NCBI GenBank assembly: GCA_951640195.1
Contig: OX621173.1
Coordinates: 537,780-601,779 of the forward strand
Reading direction: 5' to 3'
Origin: Porpolomopsis calyptriformis
Taxonomy: Eukaryota; Basidiomycota; Agaricomycetes; Agaricales; Hygrophoraceae
DNA: 64,000 nt
Position numbers and translations under genes: made by a program. Position 1 is the stretch's first letter. Every line of letters starts with the position of its first letter. Positions 12,801 through 24,517 of the stretch are shown here, piece by piece. Under the pieces are notes generated by a model, which had not been told where the DNA came from, ran no database searches, and saw nothing but the letters and a program-made list of their open reading frames with translations.

Positions 12801-14490
12801 TGATGTTGATGGCTGCATATTGCGTAGAAGAAATGACTACTCCACGACCTTTTCGATAAATAAGGTCATTCGCTTGTGTGCTGTATGTGTCGGAACTTTG
12901 ACCTACCTGTCAATGGTAACCTGTTCCCATCCATTGCCGTAACCTCTACGTAGTAGACTCTGGATTTTTTGGTGATAGTGGAACTCGACGTAGCAGCTGG
13001 GAGCGTCACTGGGGTCTTCGTCCACTCGGTGGTATCTGGGTCTTGGTTGATCAGATTGAGTGAGTTAGCTCCCCCGGATGAAGAATAGCTGAGGAGGAAA
13101 GCGTTGCCGTCAGGCGACGCAGTCGAGGTAATTGCGGAGCTGCCAGACGAGATTTGCGCAAAGCTTTGGCGCCAGGCTCGCACGCTGCGATTTCTCGTGA
13201 GAGATTCGCTTGTGAGAATGGCAGCACTCACGTGTAATTGCCGTTGTTCAAAATCGCGAGTTGATTGACTTTCGCGTTCGTATCATATCCAGACTGATTG
13301 GATGCCAAAGGTGAGCAGCATTCCAATTTACGGAGCACAACGGCTTGCTCACTTCGAGATGATAAATGACGCCATTAGGATCCATTGCAAAGACCTCTGT
13401 ATTGTCGTATGGGCTAGAGGTAGACGCTGGCATTTCAAAGAGGGGCTTACCTGCTCGATAGTCAAGCTTTTCCGTCCCTTCAGCTGCCGTGGTTCGTATC
13501 GCTGCTTCAAGCTGCTGTACTTTGACGCCGGGGAAAATAGGGACTTTTACGAAAGTACCATCGTCTTGGATTTGGAAGTAATATGCGTTGAGCGTTGAGT
13601 CGGTTGCAAATACCAATGGCTTGCTAGTCTTGGCCGAATTGGGAAAAGGAGCAGTGCATACGGATGTGTAGATTCCAGGATCAATGCGTTGCTTTGGGTT
13701 GTGGAATAAGTAAATCGATGAAAGTTAGTGTGAAAATGTACACACCAGTATAGCAGGATTGGCAAGACTATAAGACCCGCCAGTCAGAAAACCAAGTCCT
13801 TGTTTAGCACTAGCAACAGCGTAACCGAATACAGAACTGTTGACGGATGAACCAAGGGACTGATCCATGGCAAAGCTTGCGATGCCTGCAGAAAAGGCGC
13901 CTCGGACGCCAACGTCCTCGGCCCAACCGTCTGAGTCGACGGTCGTGGGGTCTGCAATATACATTCCGTCACCTGCCATGACGGCGACATTGACGACGTT
14001 GCCTGAGGTTATGAATAGGCGACAATCCGTGACAGGAGCGGCTCCCGGTAAGGGAAGAGGGGTCCAGTAAGGGTAGCGTGGTCCCACTTCTATGATGTAA
14101 GCCTGCAAGCCATCTTGGGTTACAACCATGACCATATCATGAGAAGAACTCGGAATAGAGATGGCGCGAACGAGATGGGGGGTAGTGGAAGCTGAAGAGA
14201 ATGAATAAGTTTGAACACGTTACGACAAATCCTGACTTACGAAAATGCATATTCTCAACTGACCAAGGAGGTGAACCAGTAGTCGCCAAAGTAGGGTCTT
14301 GGTAGGCGCTGAAAACCGATCCGCTGTTGACATAATAGACATTGAACCGAAGTTCTGTTCCGCCGGACGTTGTTACAGCAAGTGCAGAGAGCGATCCTGA
14401 AGGGAACGCGGGTTGCTGAGCATCGACATCATACTGGAGTTCGGTTTTGATATGAACGGTGACAGTGTCTTGGGGATTTGCAGAAGACAT
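9863..14490 (-). CDS. Large multi-exon protein of unknown function (beta-rich N-terminal half)
   Basis: The ATG at 14490 opens MSSANPQDTVTVHIKTELQY. Exons joined by short GT-AG introns give blocks such as MVMVVTQDGLQAYIIEVGP, DCRLFITSGNVVNVAVMAGDG, VYYVEVTAMDGNG and FTLWVEGMDSDSVIDV. Their repeated G-x-hydrophobic pattern suggests several beta-propeller or beta-sandwich units. From about 12,200 downward the protein becomes helical and hydrophobic (WGDLWETVKDGLYTIKSVLI, FVQKAYNVIGAIFESIGAAF, GLGAGIALIVSATASNT) and ends ELCVITWLSNA at 9863, after a lysine-rich stretch. The product should be near 1,100-1,300 residues. I see no catalytic motif and do not recognise the family. It is divergent to the gene at 15,412 and shares its upstream region, so joint regulation is likely. 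The intron-exon map in 10,100-12,000 is approximate. Confidence 0.6.
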
Positions 14491-15411
14491 AACTTGGATG
14501 TGTTGAAGGGTATACCATAATAAAGTACCCTTTTAAACCAAAGTTATTACTGCAGGCTCAGATATCGGTGTTGAAATTTTGCGACGCTATGGAGCATCTG
14601 ACTGTTAGACAGGGTGCCGAAGAACAACGTCCTCGCTGTCAAACAGGTGAGATCACATATCCGGCGATAGGTGAGTGCCGATTAGATGCAAAACGGTGAA
14701 AGGGAATGGAAGGTCACATGGAGCTGATTAACGTGGGTTCGATCAATTTACGTAACTCCTTCCCCACATCCCTGCGCGATGATAGCATGTCCATTTGCTG
14801 AACATTCCAGGTCAGACACCGATGTTGTTCCTGGGGCGGCCTTGTTCACCCATGGTGAAAACACACGTTCATTTTGGATCAGGCACCAATCCAGGCCCAG
14901 ATGGTGTACAGACACATAGAAAACGCCATACGTCTTGCGCCATTTGAAAAAGGTACCGCCGTCCTGGAAAGCCAGTCCAACTGGCTCCTCGTCAATCGTT
15001 CACTATCAGTTCTTCACATGCTTGTTCTCACATCGATCTCGGATGCGACTGAATTTCCCGACGATGTCATATTTCATCTTCTTGTCTTGTCCAGCTGCCA
15101 GTTACAGCTAGCGTCAGTGCCTGTTCGTTCTCACATTACGAGCTGAATTGACTGTTATTCGGTGATAAAGTGTCTGTCAGTCCATTTGTCTTTATTTCGA
15201 TCATCAGCGCCCGCTTGTTCTGCGATCAGACTCTGGGTGCCCGCTTTCCCGGTGACAGGACATTTTATCGGTGTTCCATTATCACCTGTGACCAATAGTT
15301 TGAAGGACAGTAGGAATCTGTTTTTTTCCGGCGATAGAATCTCTCCGATCAATGGGTTTCAGGGCCTACATAAAGTCTTCACATTCCTCTCCAACATTAA
15401 CAGTCTCGATC
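14491..15411. promoter_or_regulatory. Shared upstream region of two divergent genes
   Basis: About 0.9 kb separates the ATG codons of the divergent genes at 14,490 and 15,412. The sequence just before 15,412 has a TATA-like CATAAAG at about 15,369 followed by a pyrimidine-rich leader, typical of fungal promoters. Small frames inside (14,874-15,146 plus, 15,155-15,352 minus) have no support. Confidence 0.4.
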
Positions 15412-18331
15412 ATGTCCGCAAAGACGACCCCAGAACTTTTCCTGCGCTCCTGTAAGTTTCACTCGCCATTTTCACTGACCCTTCTAACTCGTCTCTTCTA
15501 CTAGATCTTACGGATAAACAAGGGAACTCCGGAAACGCTATCAAGAGTCTCGCGTTTGTACGTTTACTTTACCAATTGCTTAAACGTTATTCTTACCAGT
15601 GAAACTTCCAGAGTCCCGATATCATTCCGCAATATGGAAACGAGGTCCCTCCGACCACTCTCATAGATGAATACAAGAATTTTGTTAGCTTGTCCTTGCA
15701 GCCCAATGACACCAACAACATATACGTCCGTGCCATGACCACCCCCAACGTGACAGCTCCATTCTCAAGAGCCTTGACAATGAGGGCTGTGCCAAGTGAA
15801 CTTATCTTATGGCCTCAGGTGTGGAATCAAGTAACGGCACTCGCCCCGGGTCCGCTAGTCATTAAGGGCGACTCTTCTGATGAGGGTGCGTTCCTTTTTT
15901 TTCTTTCGGTAAAGATTTGGGCTGAGTGTATGATGCAACCTTCGCCTAGTCGTCGCTGGGGCAGCACCATTCACACTGCGCCCCTCCAACCTCGGAGGGT
16001 TTAGCTATACGCTCATTGCATCTCAGTCCGCTGTTCCGCTTGACAATAAACAGAACACGAACGTCAGATTGAGAGATGTTCTCCAAACTTTGCCCCCGAG
16101 CATCGGCAATTGGCGTGACTATTACAAATTCCTCAAGACTGATACATCAACTACCTATTACAATGTACGTATGTATCATTGCCTTCTGTCGGTCTGTTAT
16201 CAACCTCGTCTCCTGTGTGTTAGGTTATAGTCGCGGATCCTACCTCTCCCATCATCAGCATTGCTACTCGTCTTCGTATCTACGAGGACGATCCATCGAT
16301 TCAAGCTGTAGACCTTCAATTCTCTATCGAAGTAAGTTTAAATGTTCTGAAGTTCCTCGAGCTGGAATAATCCAACTTTGATTCAGGTTGGTGGGCTGCC
16401 TTCAGACACCGAAGTCTCCTTGTCCTCTGACGATGGTAGCATCAATCTGGAGCGTAAGATGGTTGGGTCTGGCGACTTTGGTGTCCATGCCTCTTTGTCC
16501 GACGGGTATGACGGAATAATCACGATGAATATCTTCCCAGCCGAGGGAAGTGTGTTACCTTCCTCGTCGTGGATCTCCCTTCAAGTACTGGCAATCCAAA
16601 GTGGTGGTGGCGGTATATCTACAGCCTCTCTACTCGGTGCCCAGAATGTCATTTTTGACGCGGACGCCACTCGCAATCTCCGGTTCGTCTCTCCCGCTGC
16701 CGTGCAGTTGCGAAAGCTCCACCCTTCGACCGTTCGTGCTGAGGCCTTGGGGACTGGCACTCCCGCAATCGGCTGGTGGTTCAGGGATCAAATAAGCGAT
16801 ACCAACTCGTATCCTAGGGACGGCGTGTTCAGTCATTCTCCTGGTGCGTCTACATCGAATAACTTGTATGTCTTCATGCCCCTCAACCGTGTCACACAGA
16901 TATCCAGGGGACTGGTGGCCAGCCGGATTCGAATATTGTTGCGGATATCGGCGGCCCCACCACTCAAAATGTCGATTACATGGATAACCATCAAGTCGTT
17001 GTCACTGCTGGTTCCTCCAACTTTTTCTATCTTCGCGGAAACTGTACCCTTAGCAATTACCAGGTCCAATCACGGCTTTTCGCTGTCCCATGCAATGTCC
17101 TTCTTTCACCTTCGACCTACTACAAATGGTCTGTCAATGATTACGACGGTCATGGCAATCCTTCGTGGGCCATGCGCTCCCTCACAACTACCCAAGCCAA
17201 TGGGTTCAACGTCTATAACAATCCCTTCAACCTGCTCGATCCACCCGCCCCTTCGACTTACGGGGCTGATCATTATTGTATGATCTCTGAAACACGTCAT
17301 CCGACCACGGCCACTCCCGATCCTAACTGGCCCCATGAGAATACCGGGGACTTTGCAACTGGTGAAGATATTCTCCATCTCCCCATTGTCTCTCGTTCAT
17401 GTGATGCCCTCCACATTTAGGCGCCGACTTTAATACCTGGATTGGAGGCACGGCTACAGTCGCTTGGAGGAATGTCACCTACTCGACTGCCGACCCTGGT
17501 GCTACTAAAGTAATGCCAACTACGATGACTATCCCACCCAACATCTACCCATCCAACACGATGTGGACCCTTACTGCCAATGCATACAACGCAACACCCG
17601 ATTCCTTCTGTGAGTCGTAAACCCTTTTCTAACTGCTGTTTGCCTCGTTCTCAGCCGTATTCGATACCTTTCAGGGCAGTTGACAGGATACGGGCCAGCG
17701 GTACCCGGAGTGACCATCGGATTCGATAAGGTACAACTCGGGAATCGTAATGCTGTTCGTGATTTGAATCATGTTTGGTCGCAAAAGCTTACTCAATGTT
17801 TCAGACTCAAGGATGTCATTTCACAGGTTTACCCTTTGGGGGTTACCAAGCGGGCCTAGTACTTCAATGGTGGGCGGGAGCAGGAGGCATCCCCAATGGC
17901 CTTAGGTTCTCGTTCACGTTGTACAGCCAGACCAATGCCGCGAGGTACGACTTCATCTTCTCGATCGAAATAGTCATCTGCTGAAATGCTGTCTTGATCC
18001 TATTAGTCCTGCGTACTCTCTTGCGAGACCGCTTCCTCTCGGTGCCGAGGATTGGAATTTCTCTGTCGGCAAGTATCACCCCGGTCTCCCATCTACTTCC
18101 AACAGCAGAGGCCGTCGTGCCCTTGGACACACATTCGAAAGGATTGGCCCTCAGCCTTGGCCCTACGCCCACAAGGTCAGAGAGCACCGCAAGAGGAAAT
18201 TGGAGAAGCACAGGCCCGAGCATGGAAAGGGAGCGTCCCAAGCGGGCGGGACGGTAGTAGACGTTGGTGTCGATCCCGTCCAGGTTTTCCCAATCGGAGG
18301 AGACACCTATTACCTCAATGCCGCCCCGTGA
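15412..18331 (+). CDS. Large multi-exon protein of unknown function, divergent partner
   Basis: The ATG at 15,412 opens MSAKTTPELFLRS. About ten short GT-AG introns can be placed, for example 54-bp or shorter ones after QFSIE and IVVTAG-side exons. The spliced product of roughly 750 residues contains PPTTLIDEYKNFVSLSLQPN, SPIISIATRLRIYEDDPSIQ, VGGLPSDTEVSLSSDDGS, TYYKWSVNDYDGHGNPSWAM and FWQLTGYGPAVPGVTIGFDK. It ends with a basic segment (VREHRKRKLEKHRPEHGKG) and TGA at 18,329-18,331. Many Gly, Asn and Trp residues in short strands suggest a beta-rich fold. No signal peptide is evident and I recognise no enzyme motif. Its last part is duplicated in inverted orientation at the right edge of the window, where that copy is damaged. 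Transfer from bacteria is possible but not shown. Confidence 0.6.
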
Positions 18332-19450
18332 TCATCAGCCTCTATATTTGTATTGTTTGTGTCGATTTAATTATCGACAGCGTAAGTATTTTCGCCTTGA
18401 TGTTGTCCATCTCCATTCTTGAAGTCGCAAAGTGTACGTCGTAGTGGAAGTCTCGGACTGTAGTATGCGTGTATTTTCTTCCTGTCTGTTGAAAATTTGA
18501 TCCACACTGCCCATATTATCAAGAGTGTATGATGAGACTCGGTCAGATAGCTGCGGGAAGTTGGCTACGCCCTCATGCATAAACTACATACAGCAGGCTA
18601 CACTTGAAAATTTCATTCCGTAACAACAGTGTGTCTATTTATGGCTAAGGTGTACCCCTATGTCAAACTCACTCCTTTCTTTTTCTCACATGCCATTGAC
18701 GTGAGTTTGATTCATTTCCTCCAGCTCATGCATCCTTACCTCGCTCCATAAGCGTCCTCGTTCGACAAACACAAGATCCTTCGGCAGAACCCATTCAATA
18801 TATTGCTCAGTCCAAGATCACCCTCCGTGATAACACCTATCTTGATATGAGCCCCAGCCATCTAGGTGTCGGAAATCCCGGGGACATCTTTTATGTTTGT
18901 GGAATTTTGCGATACAAGGTGATATTTGTCCATTTAATCATTTATCAGGGAGCAAAGAAAGGAAGGAGCTTGTATCATCCTGGCATGTTGCATCATACCA
19001 ATGGCACAAAAACTCCTTACCTGCCTGCGCGGACTGTTGCAAAACTTATTGAGTATGAGGAGTTTGGGGCAACTATCATCGTAGTTGGTATGTCACTGCC
19101 TCCAATATTCGAAGACATTTCTATTTCTTAGCCATTGTCTTGCAGAAAGAGAGACCGCCTTAGGGTTGTGGCGTTATGAACCAACACCCCCTTGAATGTT
19201 GCAAACAGCTGTTTGCCGATCTCTGGAATCAACTTCTATCAACCTTCCATCCAAACCCTCCCCACAAACATACTCGTCCCCCATCACCGACCTCAGAGAA
19301 TATAAATCACACTCACAAGGATTCTGCAAAGACTGCTCCTGTGCGGTCAGGTGTTGCAAACTCGTCTGGTGCGATCCGTCATCGGTTAGGGTTCAGAGAT
19401 GGATATTTCAAAATTCCTGACGATGGAGAGGACACTTAGCGGACTGAGCT
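18123..19450 (+). repeat. Inverted duplication, left arm
   Basis: This arm and 62,693-64,000 are inverted copies of the same segment. They cover the 3' end of the gene at 15,412 and the complete small gene at 18,847. Similarity is high throughout, with scattered base changes and small indels, and it fades just after the small gene's stop codon. The right copy runs off the window edge, so the true length is larger. Confidence 0.85.
18847..19439 (+). CDS. Small two-intron gene of unknown function, left copy
   Basis: The frame runs MSPSHLGVGNPGDIFYVCGIL, then a very short intron (gtgatattt...atcag, near 18,918-18,949), then GAKKGRSLYHPGM and TPYLPARTVAKLIEYEEFG. After a second intron (gtatgtcact...tgcag) it continues KRETALGLWRYEPTPPLECC and ends PDDGEDT with TAG at 19,437-19,439. 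In-frame sequence upstream (SLPRSISVLVRQTQDPSAEP) suggests an additional 5' exon whose start I could not fix. No known domain is visible. The same frame and both introns are conserved in the inverted copy at 62,706-63,300, which supports real coding. Confidence 0.55.
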
Positions 19451-19800
19451 ATGTGTATTATCCCCCAGGGTCAGTCCAGCCACCCCCTATCTCCTTTAAC
19501 CTCGGGAGATATTGGGCCAAACCCTTTCCTATCGTAAATTCGGCCCACAGCTTTGACTCGTACACTTCGATATGGAAATTGATTATCCCTTGAATTGTGA
19601 AGATACGATATAAGGCATAGAATCTGCCTTACAAGTTACCCAACTTAGATTCACAAGCACAACACGCCCGGCACCACACAAGTCTTTACGCAACTCTGCT
19701 TCAATTATTTTACAGATAAAATCGATGGCTTTGCAGGGCCGGCAGCACAGAAACTTGACGTCGGGATGTCCCATTATCCGGCCCAACTTGGAATAACTGC
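19440..19800. other. Intergenic stretch, nothing recognised
   Basis: This lies between the small duplicated gene and the 3' end of the alpha-galactosidase gene, which converge. It should hold both terminators, but no distinctive signal was seen. Confidence 0.4.
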
Positions 19801-22491
19801 TCAACCAACACTCACCGTACCATTTTCACTGATGCAGCTCTCCGTCCTCGCGCAAGGTGGGAATATTCCTTTGGGTTCGTCGCCTGCGTCTTTCAGCAGC
19901 AATACGACAACACCGTGCGATGGAACGTCGTGTGCGGTGAAATTGCGTATCGCCGTGCCATTGTCAGTGTGTGTCCAAAGATCCTGAAACGCCAACATTG
20001 TGAGTTCGCAAGGGTTTGTATGAGCGATAGTGGGAACATACGCGGACTGAGTACTGCCGTCCGGCTCGAATCCAGGGTGATTCTGACAGGTTGAAGAACA
20101 TGTCTATCGGCTGATCGAATGTGTTCAACTTGTGGGATATATGGTACGGATGACTGGTCACGTTGAGACAAGTTGAGAGCTGGGATAAACTCACAAGCAT
20201 GAACACCGTCCCATTCTCACTTTCGCCACTCCAGTATTGAGCTGGATATGAACGGTTGTACGACCAATCAGGCTGGAAGGTAGACCGGATGAGGGAGGAC
20301 GAGAGTGATACTTGAGTTATTATTGTGCATGTGGCATAGCATCGTAACAACTCAAACATACGTTGATACCCCATCTGAAAGGAGAAATAGAAGTGCCAAC
20401 CACATTGTCCTGATTTATCGCGATGATTTCTGTATTCTTGAGAATCTCGAGCGTTTGGTTGGTTGCAGTTGCAAGCTGGAGAAAGAGCCGGAGGGACGAA
20501 GAGGTAAGAATGTACACGATGGAGGATTTTAAACGAGCATACATGAGTTCCAATGAGCAGCGGAGATTTCATGAGTGACCAAGCCGTAAAGTGGGACTTG
20601 GATTCTTCGAATGTGAGATCGCCATTACCACTGCCGGACAGGGATCAAATGATACCAGTGTCAGAGGAAGAAAAAGGGCGGGTTCGTACGCTTCAAGCTA
20701 AGTGGGTGGTGAATTTACTAAAGGGATATTGTCGTTGAGATGGCATACCATATCCATATCATTATGCCCGTAAAAATCTGATGCCCATGTGTAAAATGAG
20801 TTCCTAAAGTATAGTCATTGGTAAAAAGAGGCTTGTATTGCAGGCAAGAAATCACTGGTTGATGATGCTGGTTACGGACATCCAGCTTGCATCTAGGATT
20901 CAAATAAGTAAATTCCACGTCATGAAGAATAGTCCTTGACGTGCCAATGTCACCGGTGGTCTAAAATCAGCGCACGTTGTTCAGAGAGAAACTGTGGATA
21001 TAAGAGAGAGCGTACTCTCCAACTCTGGCCATATCTCCTTGCCCATAACCAAGGCTGTTCCTGAGTAGCCAACAAATATTATGGAGCGAATTTGTTGAAG
21101 ATGAGTTTCCAAGAAGCGAGAAGGACCTTTCGGTAAACGAAACTTACCAGTCCCCACTCACACAACGATAACAAAATCGGGGGTTTTCCAGAAGTTTTGG
21201 ATAGCTCGGCTATCGCATCTGACATCCGCTTATATCCTGTGGTTGGCATGTGTTGGTACAGTAGCGGGCTGGAGGAAAAGAAAAAACTTGCTGCCCATTA
21301 TTCCTTCGCGAACAATTTCGTCATATGGAGCTGTGCAAATGCGCAAAGGCAATACTGTCATTGACATATCTAACGGTGACACAATATGTGTAAGGACATA
21401 CCTGCACAGTTATCATACCTGAGACCCATAAGGAAGCTGCGTCAGCGATCTGGGGGGGGATAATGAAAGCCAAATATACTTGAGGAGTTCAAAACCCCAG
21501 TCTTGAAAGCGCTTTATGTCTCTGTCGGAAACATCTTTTTTACAAGCGGTAACTTCTGATCTGACAACAACGAACCTGGCTTCGTTTTGGAAAGAGCCGG
21601 GGTAAGACGCGCACGTGAACCAGCCTGCATCACTATACTGGGCATAACGTTGAAAACATGACATGATTCAAAAAAAAAGGCTCACAACGCCGGCTTTTCT
21701 TGGACGGGAGAAGTTAATGGCGCAACAGATGTCAGAGCTTATTTAGAATGACCAACACGAGGAAGACTTACAACCCGAGGCCATAGATCTTGTTGGTGAG
21801 ACTGGTCATGCCAGATGGAAACCGCACTTTGTCTGAAAGAATCACGCCTGGATATTCAATCCTTTTCACGGAGTGGGATATTGGTACTGTACCGGCAACA
21901 ATGTCACCAAAAGCATCTCGCTCCTTTTCGGAATAACAGTCGTCGATGTTGAGGTAATTATAGCCAACATCCTATGCAGAGTGGACAAGTTAGAAATCGC
22001 TCTTGCCGGGTGAAGAGTAGAAACCCAACGGTAAGCCCAAAATCTTTCATGTAAATGGCAGTTTCAAGGATCAGGAATTCGTTGATGTCACACTGGATAG
22101 AAAAATATCCAACAATAGAATATATGCTTGGAAGAGTGTACGTACGTGATAGGCATTCCATGCTGGATTGTAAGACTAAACATTAAAAAAAGTGAATGAA
22201 CAGGCGTGAGACATACTGTTGTAACCCATGACTAGCCAAAAATAAGCTGTCAGCAAATTCTTCGACGCGAAATTTCTCCCACTGGGGTATACCTGGCAAG
22301 CGCCCAGCGCGATTTTCAACAACAGAACGGGAAGAGTGGGCAACCGTGTGAGCAAAAGATGTGAAGGTAAATGCCATTGCGAGAGACAGAAAGATTATCA
22401 AGATGGAAATCGGAATAAAGACGAAGACTCGAGGATCGCCGGTTCTGAGTGAGGTGCGACGAGGACGGGTAGTTGCTGGTATGTCAAACAT
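19801..22491 (-). CDS. GH27 alpha-galactosidase with N-terminal membrane anchor
   Basis: Hydrolyses terminal alpha-1,6-linked galactose from galacto-oligosaccharides and galactomannan (EC 3.2.1.22). Spliced minus-strand exons give GIP-VMGYNSYNPAWNAYHCD, GYNYLNIDDCYSEKERDAFG, SDAGWFTCASYPGSFQNEA, then LLKYDNCA, which holds the family's catalytic nucleophile Asp (codon near 21,410). Next come YKRMSDAIAELSKTSGKPP, LCEWG, SWR-TTGDIG with the acid/base Asp, DFYGHNDMDM, SHFTAWSLMKSPLLIGTH, TEIIAINQDN and the C-terminal beta domain YSVRDLWTHTDNGTAIRNF ending in TGA at 19,801. About a dozen GT-AG introns are needed. The start chosen is ATG 22,491 (MFDIPATTRPRRTS), which places about 20 basic cytosolic residues before the hydrophobic FVFIPISILIIFLSLAMAF; this looks like a type II anchor rather than a cleavable signal. 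The frame appears intact. Confidence 0.85.
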
Positions 22492-22886
22492 GTCAGAAAG
22501 TTGGATGGATGGAAGAGCGAGACTGACCTGACCATTGTGCACCCTGTTGCATTCATCTGATAGTGTCTGGGCTAGAGCGGCTCCTTCCATTGGCAAAGTG
22601 GACAGGAGGGAATGGAGACCCCTAAATTCCACGTATGGAAGAGCGACTTGGCGTCCATGCAGATATCGTACGCGACCGTTTGAGGTGCTGATGACATTAC
22701 ACTTTTGTCGCGTGCTTCGGCATCACTCAATGTTCCGGTATATTAAATCAAAGTTGGACGACAAAGAAAGGTTGAAGCAGGCGTGTTCTGCTGCTGTTAG
22801 TGGTCTGCAAACAACTCTTCGACCAGCTGAAAAGCTACCATTCATGCCGGATGTTATCAAGGTGGATTGCAACCATCGTCTATGTC
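22492..22886. other. Left flank of the transposon nest
   Basis: This is the upstream side of the alpha-galactosidase gene. A plus frame (22,535-22,957) crosses the transposon border and is therefore not a real gene. Nothing else was recognised. Confidence 0.4.
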
Positions 22887-22890
22887 AACC

Positions 22891-22913
22891 CACTGTGCGG
22901 AGTAAAGCCAATG
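22891..22913. repeat. Plavaka left terminal inverted repeat
   Basis: Begins CACTGTGC and pairs with the right end at 62,363-62,385 with three mismatches. CACTG is the diagnostic terminus of this transposon group. The flanking AACC is the target-site duplication. Confidence 0.85.
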
Positions 22914-22914
22914 A

Positions 22915-23060
22915 ATGTGAGTGGCTAAGTCACTCCTCACTGGAAAACAGTGGATAAGCCACTCAATATAATCGTCCGAAAAAAAGAGTGGCTTTTACGA
23001 GTAGCCGCTAATCCAAAAATTTCAGTGGTTTTTCCACTTATCCACTCATTTTAGGTGTTG
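22915..23060. repeat. Left subterminal repeat zone (GAGTGG/CCACTC)
   Basis: Contains at least six copies in both orientations of an AGTGG/CCACT core, such as gagtggct, cagtggataagccactc and cagtggtttttccac. In CACTA elements such clustered subterminal motifs bind transposase. The matching zone at the other end is 62,150-62,352. Confidence 0.65.
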
Positions 23061-23571
23061 CACACTCATCCGATGTCTCCTCATTCGTCATCTCTTTCAT
23101 CAACAAATACAGTACGCGCTAAGCCATGACTTCGGTCGACAATACCCCACTTCCCGCGAGTATTTACCCGGCCAATGACGCAGTTGATAGTTTGTAGGTC
23201 TGTGATAATTCCCGTAGTCGTTCGGGTGTATGTGGTGACTTCGCGAGTCGCATCCTTCCCATTTGTACTACACGGTGTGATCAGCGCAAGCAGTCGCGTT
23301 TCTCCTCTAATCGTACGCCAAAACTGTGTGTCGGGAATTTCACAGACAAGTATGGTCTCAAGTTGACCATAAAATGTCTGACGGATCCATGTCTTGTGCT
23401 GGTCTTGCACCTCAACCTCGTACTTAGAAGTCGTCAGTCGTGTAGCATTCGGTAGGCTTATAGTCAATCACATACCCGAACATAAGAAGAATCTCGTTCA
23501 TTGCCAATTCTTCTGGATGCTGATGCACTCCGAATGGCATCACCACCATATGCGATACGGACTTTGCCCCA

Positions 23572-23748
23572 CATCAGCAAAACCCGATATGTCTACAGGA
23601 AACTACATAGTTACTTGTAGTTGGACTGTAGATAGTTGTAGAAAAGGTTATGTGTCTGTGTAGATCTGTCAATCTACAGAGTTCTACAGAGTACTGTGTA
23701 GCTTTCTGTAGATTGTTGTAGAATCCTTAAAATCAGGTTTTGCTGATG
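23572..23748. mobile_element. 177-bp MITE inside the transposase gene
   Basis: The terminal inverted repeats CATCAGCAAAACC are perfect over 13 bp at both ends. The interior is rich in ctgtag/ctacag palindromes. Flanking CA on both sides (23,570-23,571 and 23,749-23,750) is the likely 2-bp target duplication. Removing the element and one CA restores an open frame reading PTWGKVRIAYGGDAIR, which confirms the borders. Confidence 0.75.
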
Positions 23749-24002
23749 CATGTTGGCATGATGGTTGGTAAATTTGCCAAGATATCCCTGCGGGCAATAC
23801 CTAGCACTGACGCAAAATACCCAGCAATCTTCTTGCGTAGGGACATGTCTGGTTTGTATTGGCCATAGTATGGGATGCATACGATGCTGAGTGGATCTAT
23901 GTTGTTTACATAGTGAGAATGGAACGTGAGTGAACCGATAGCTAAATGATGCTCACAGCCTTCATAAACATGGGTTCTTGACTGATCATGCTGTCTGCAT
24001 TG

Positions 24003-24517
24003 TATGAGGGACCAAACTGGACAAAAATCAAAATTTGTCAATTTAACAAGTCTGAATTACCAAAAAAGGCAGTATCCTGCAGGATCTCACACTCTCCTGC
24101 AGGATCCTGCACTCTCCTGCACATTTCCTGCAGGATCCCACACTCTCCTGCACATTTCCTGCAGGATCCCACACTCTCCTGCACATTTCCTGCAGGATCC
24201 CACACTCTCCTGCAGGATCCTTCACCTTTCCTGCAGGATCCTGCACCTTTCCTGCACTCTCCTGCACTCTCCTGCAGGATCCCACACCTGCAGGAGAGTG
24301 CAGGATCCCACAGGAGAGTGTGGGAAAGGTGCAGGAGAGTGCAGGATCCTACACATGCAGGAGAGTGCAGGAGAGTGCAGGAAAGGTGCAGGATCCTGCA
24401 GGAAAGGTGAAGGATCCTGCAGGAAATGTGCAGGATCCTGCAGGATACTACCTTTTTTGGTAATTCAGACTTGTCAAATTGACAAATTTTGATTTTTGTC
24501 CAGTTTGGTCCCTCATA
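24003..24517. mobile_element. 515-bp palindromic foldback MITE inside the transposase gene
   Basis: The ends tatgagggaccaaactgg...agtatcctgcagg (24,003-24,080) and the complement of 24,440-24,517 match with two mismatches. The palindrome continues inward through a CCTGCAGG/GGATCC-rich array. The 7-bp target duplication TGCATTG flanks it (23,996-24,002 and 24,518-24,524). Joining the flanks over one copy keeps the transposase frame (EQC followed by RQHD), proving insertion into a once-open gene. Confidence 0.85.
24074..24446. repeat. Simple-sequence array of tcctgca/ggatcc units inside the MITE
   Basis: Irregular tandem units of cctgcaggatcc, ctcctgca and cacatttcctgcagg on the left half switch to their complements near 24,289. 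The whole array can therefore pair with itself. The long open frames crossing it on both strands simply translate this array and are not genes. Confidence 0.85.

Noticed and set aside
22535..22957. Plus-strand ORF of 140 codons next to the alpha-galactosidase gene.
   Set aside because: It crosses the Plavaka border at 22,891, so its 3' part is transposon sequence.
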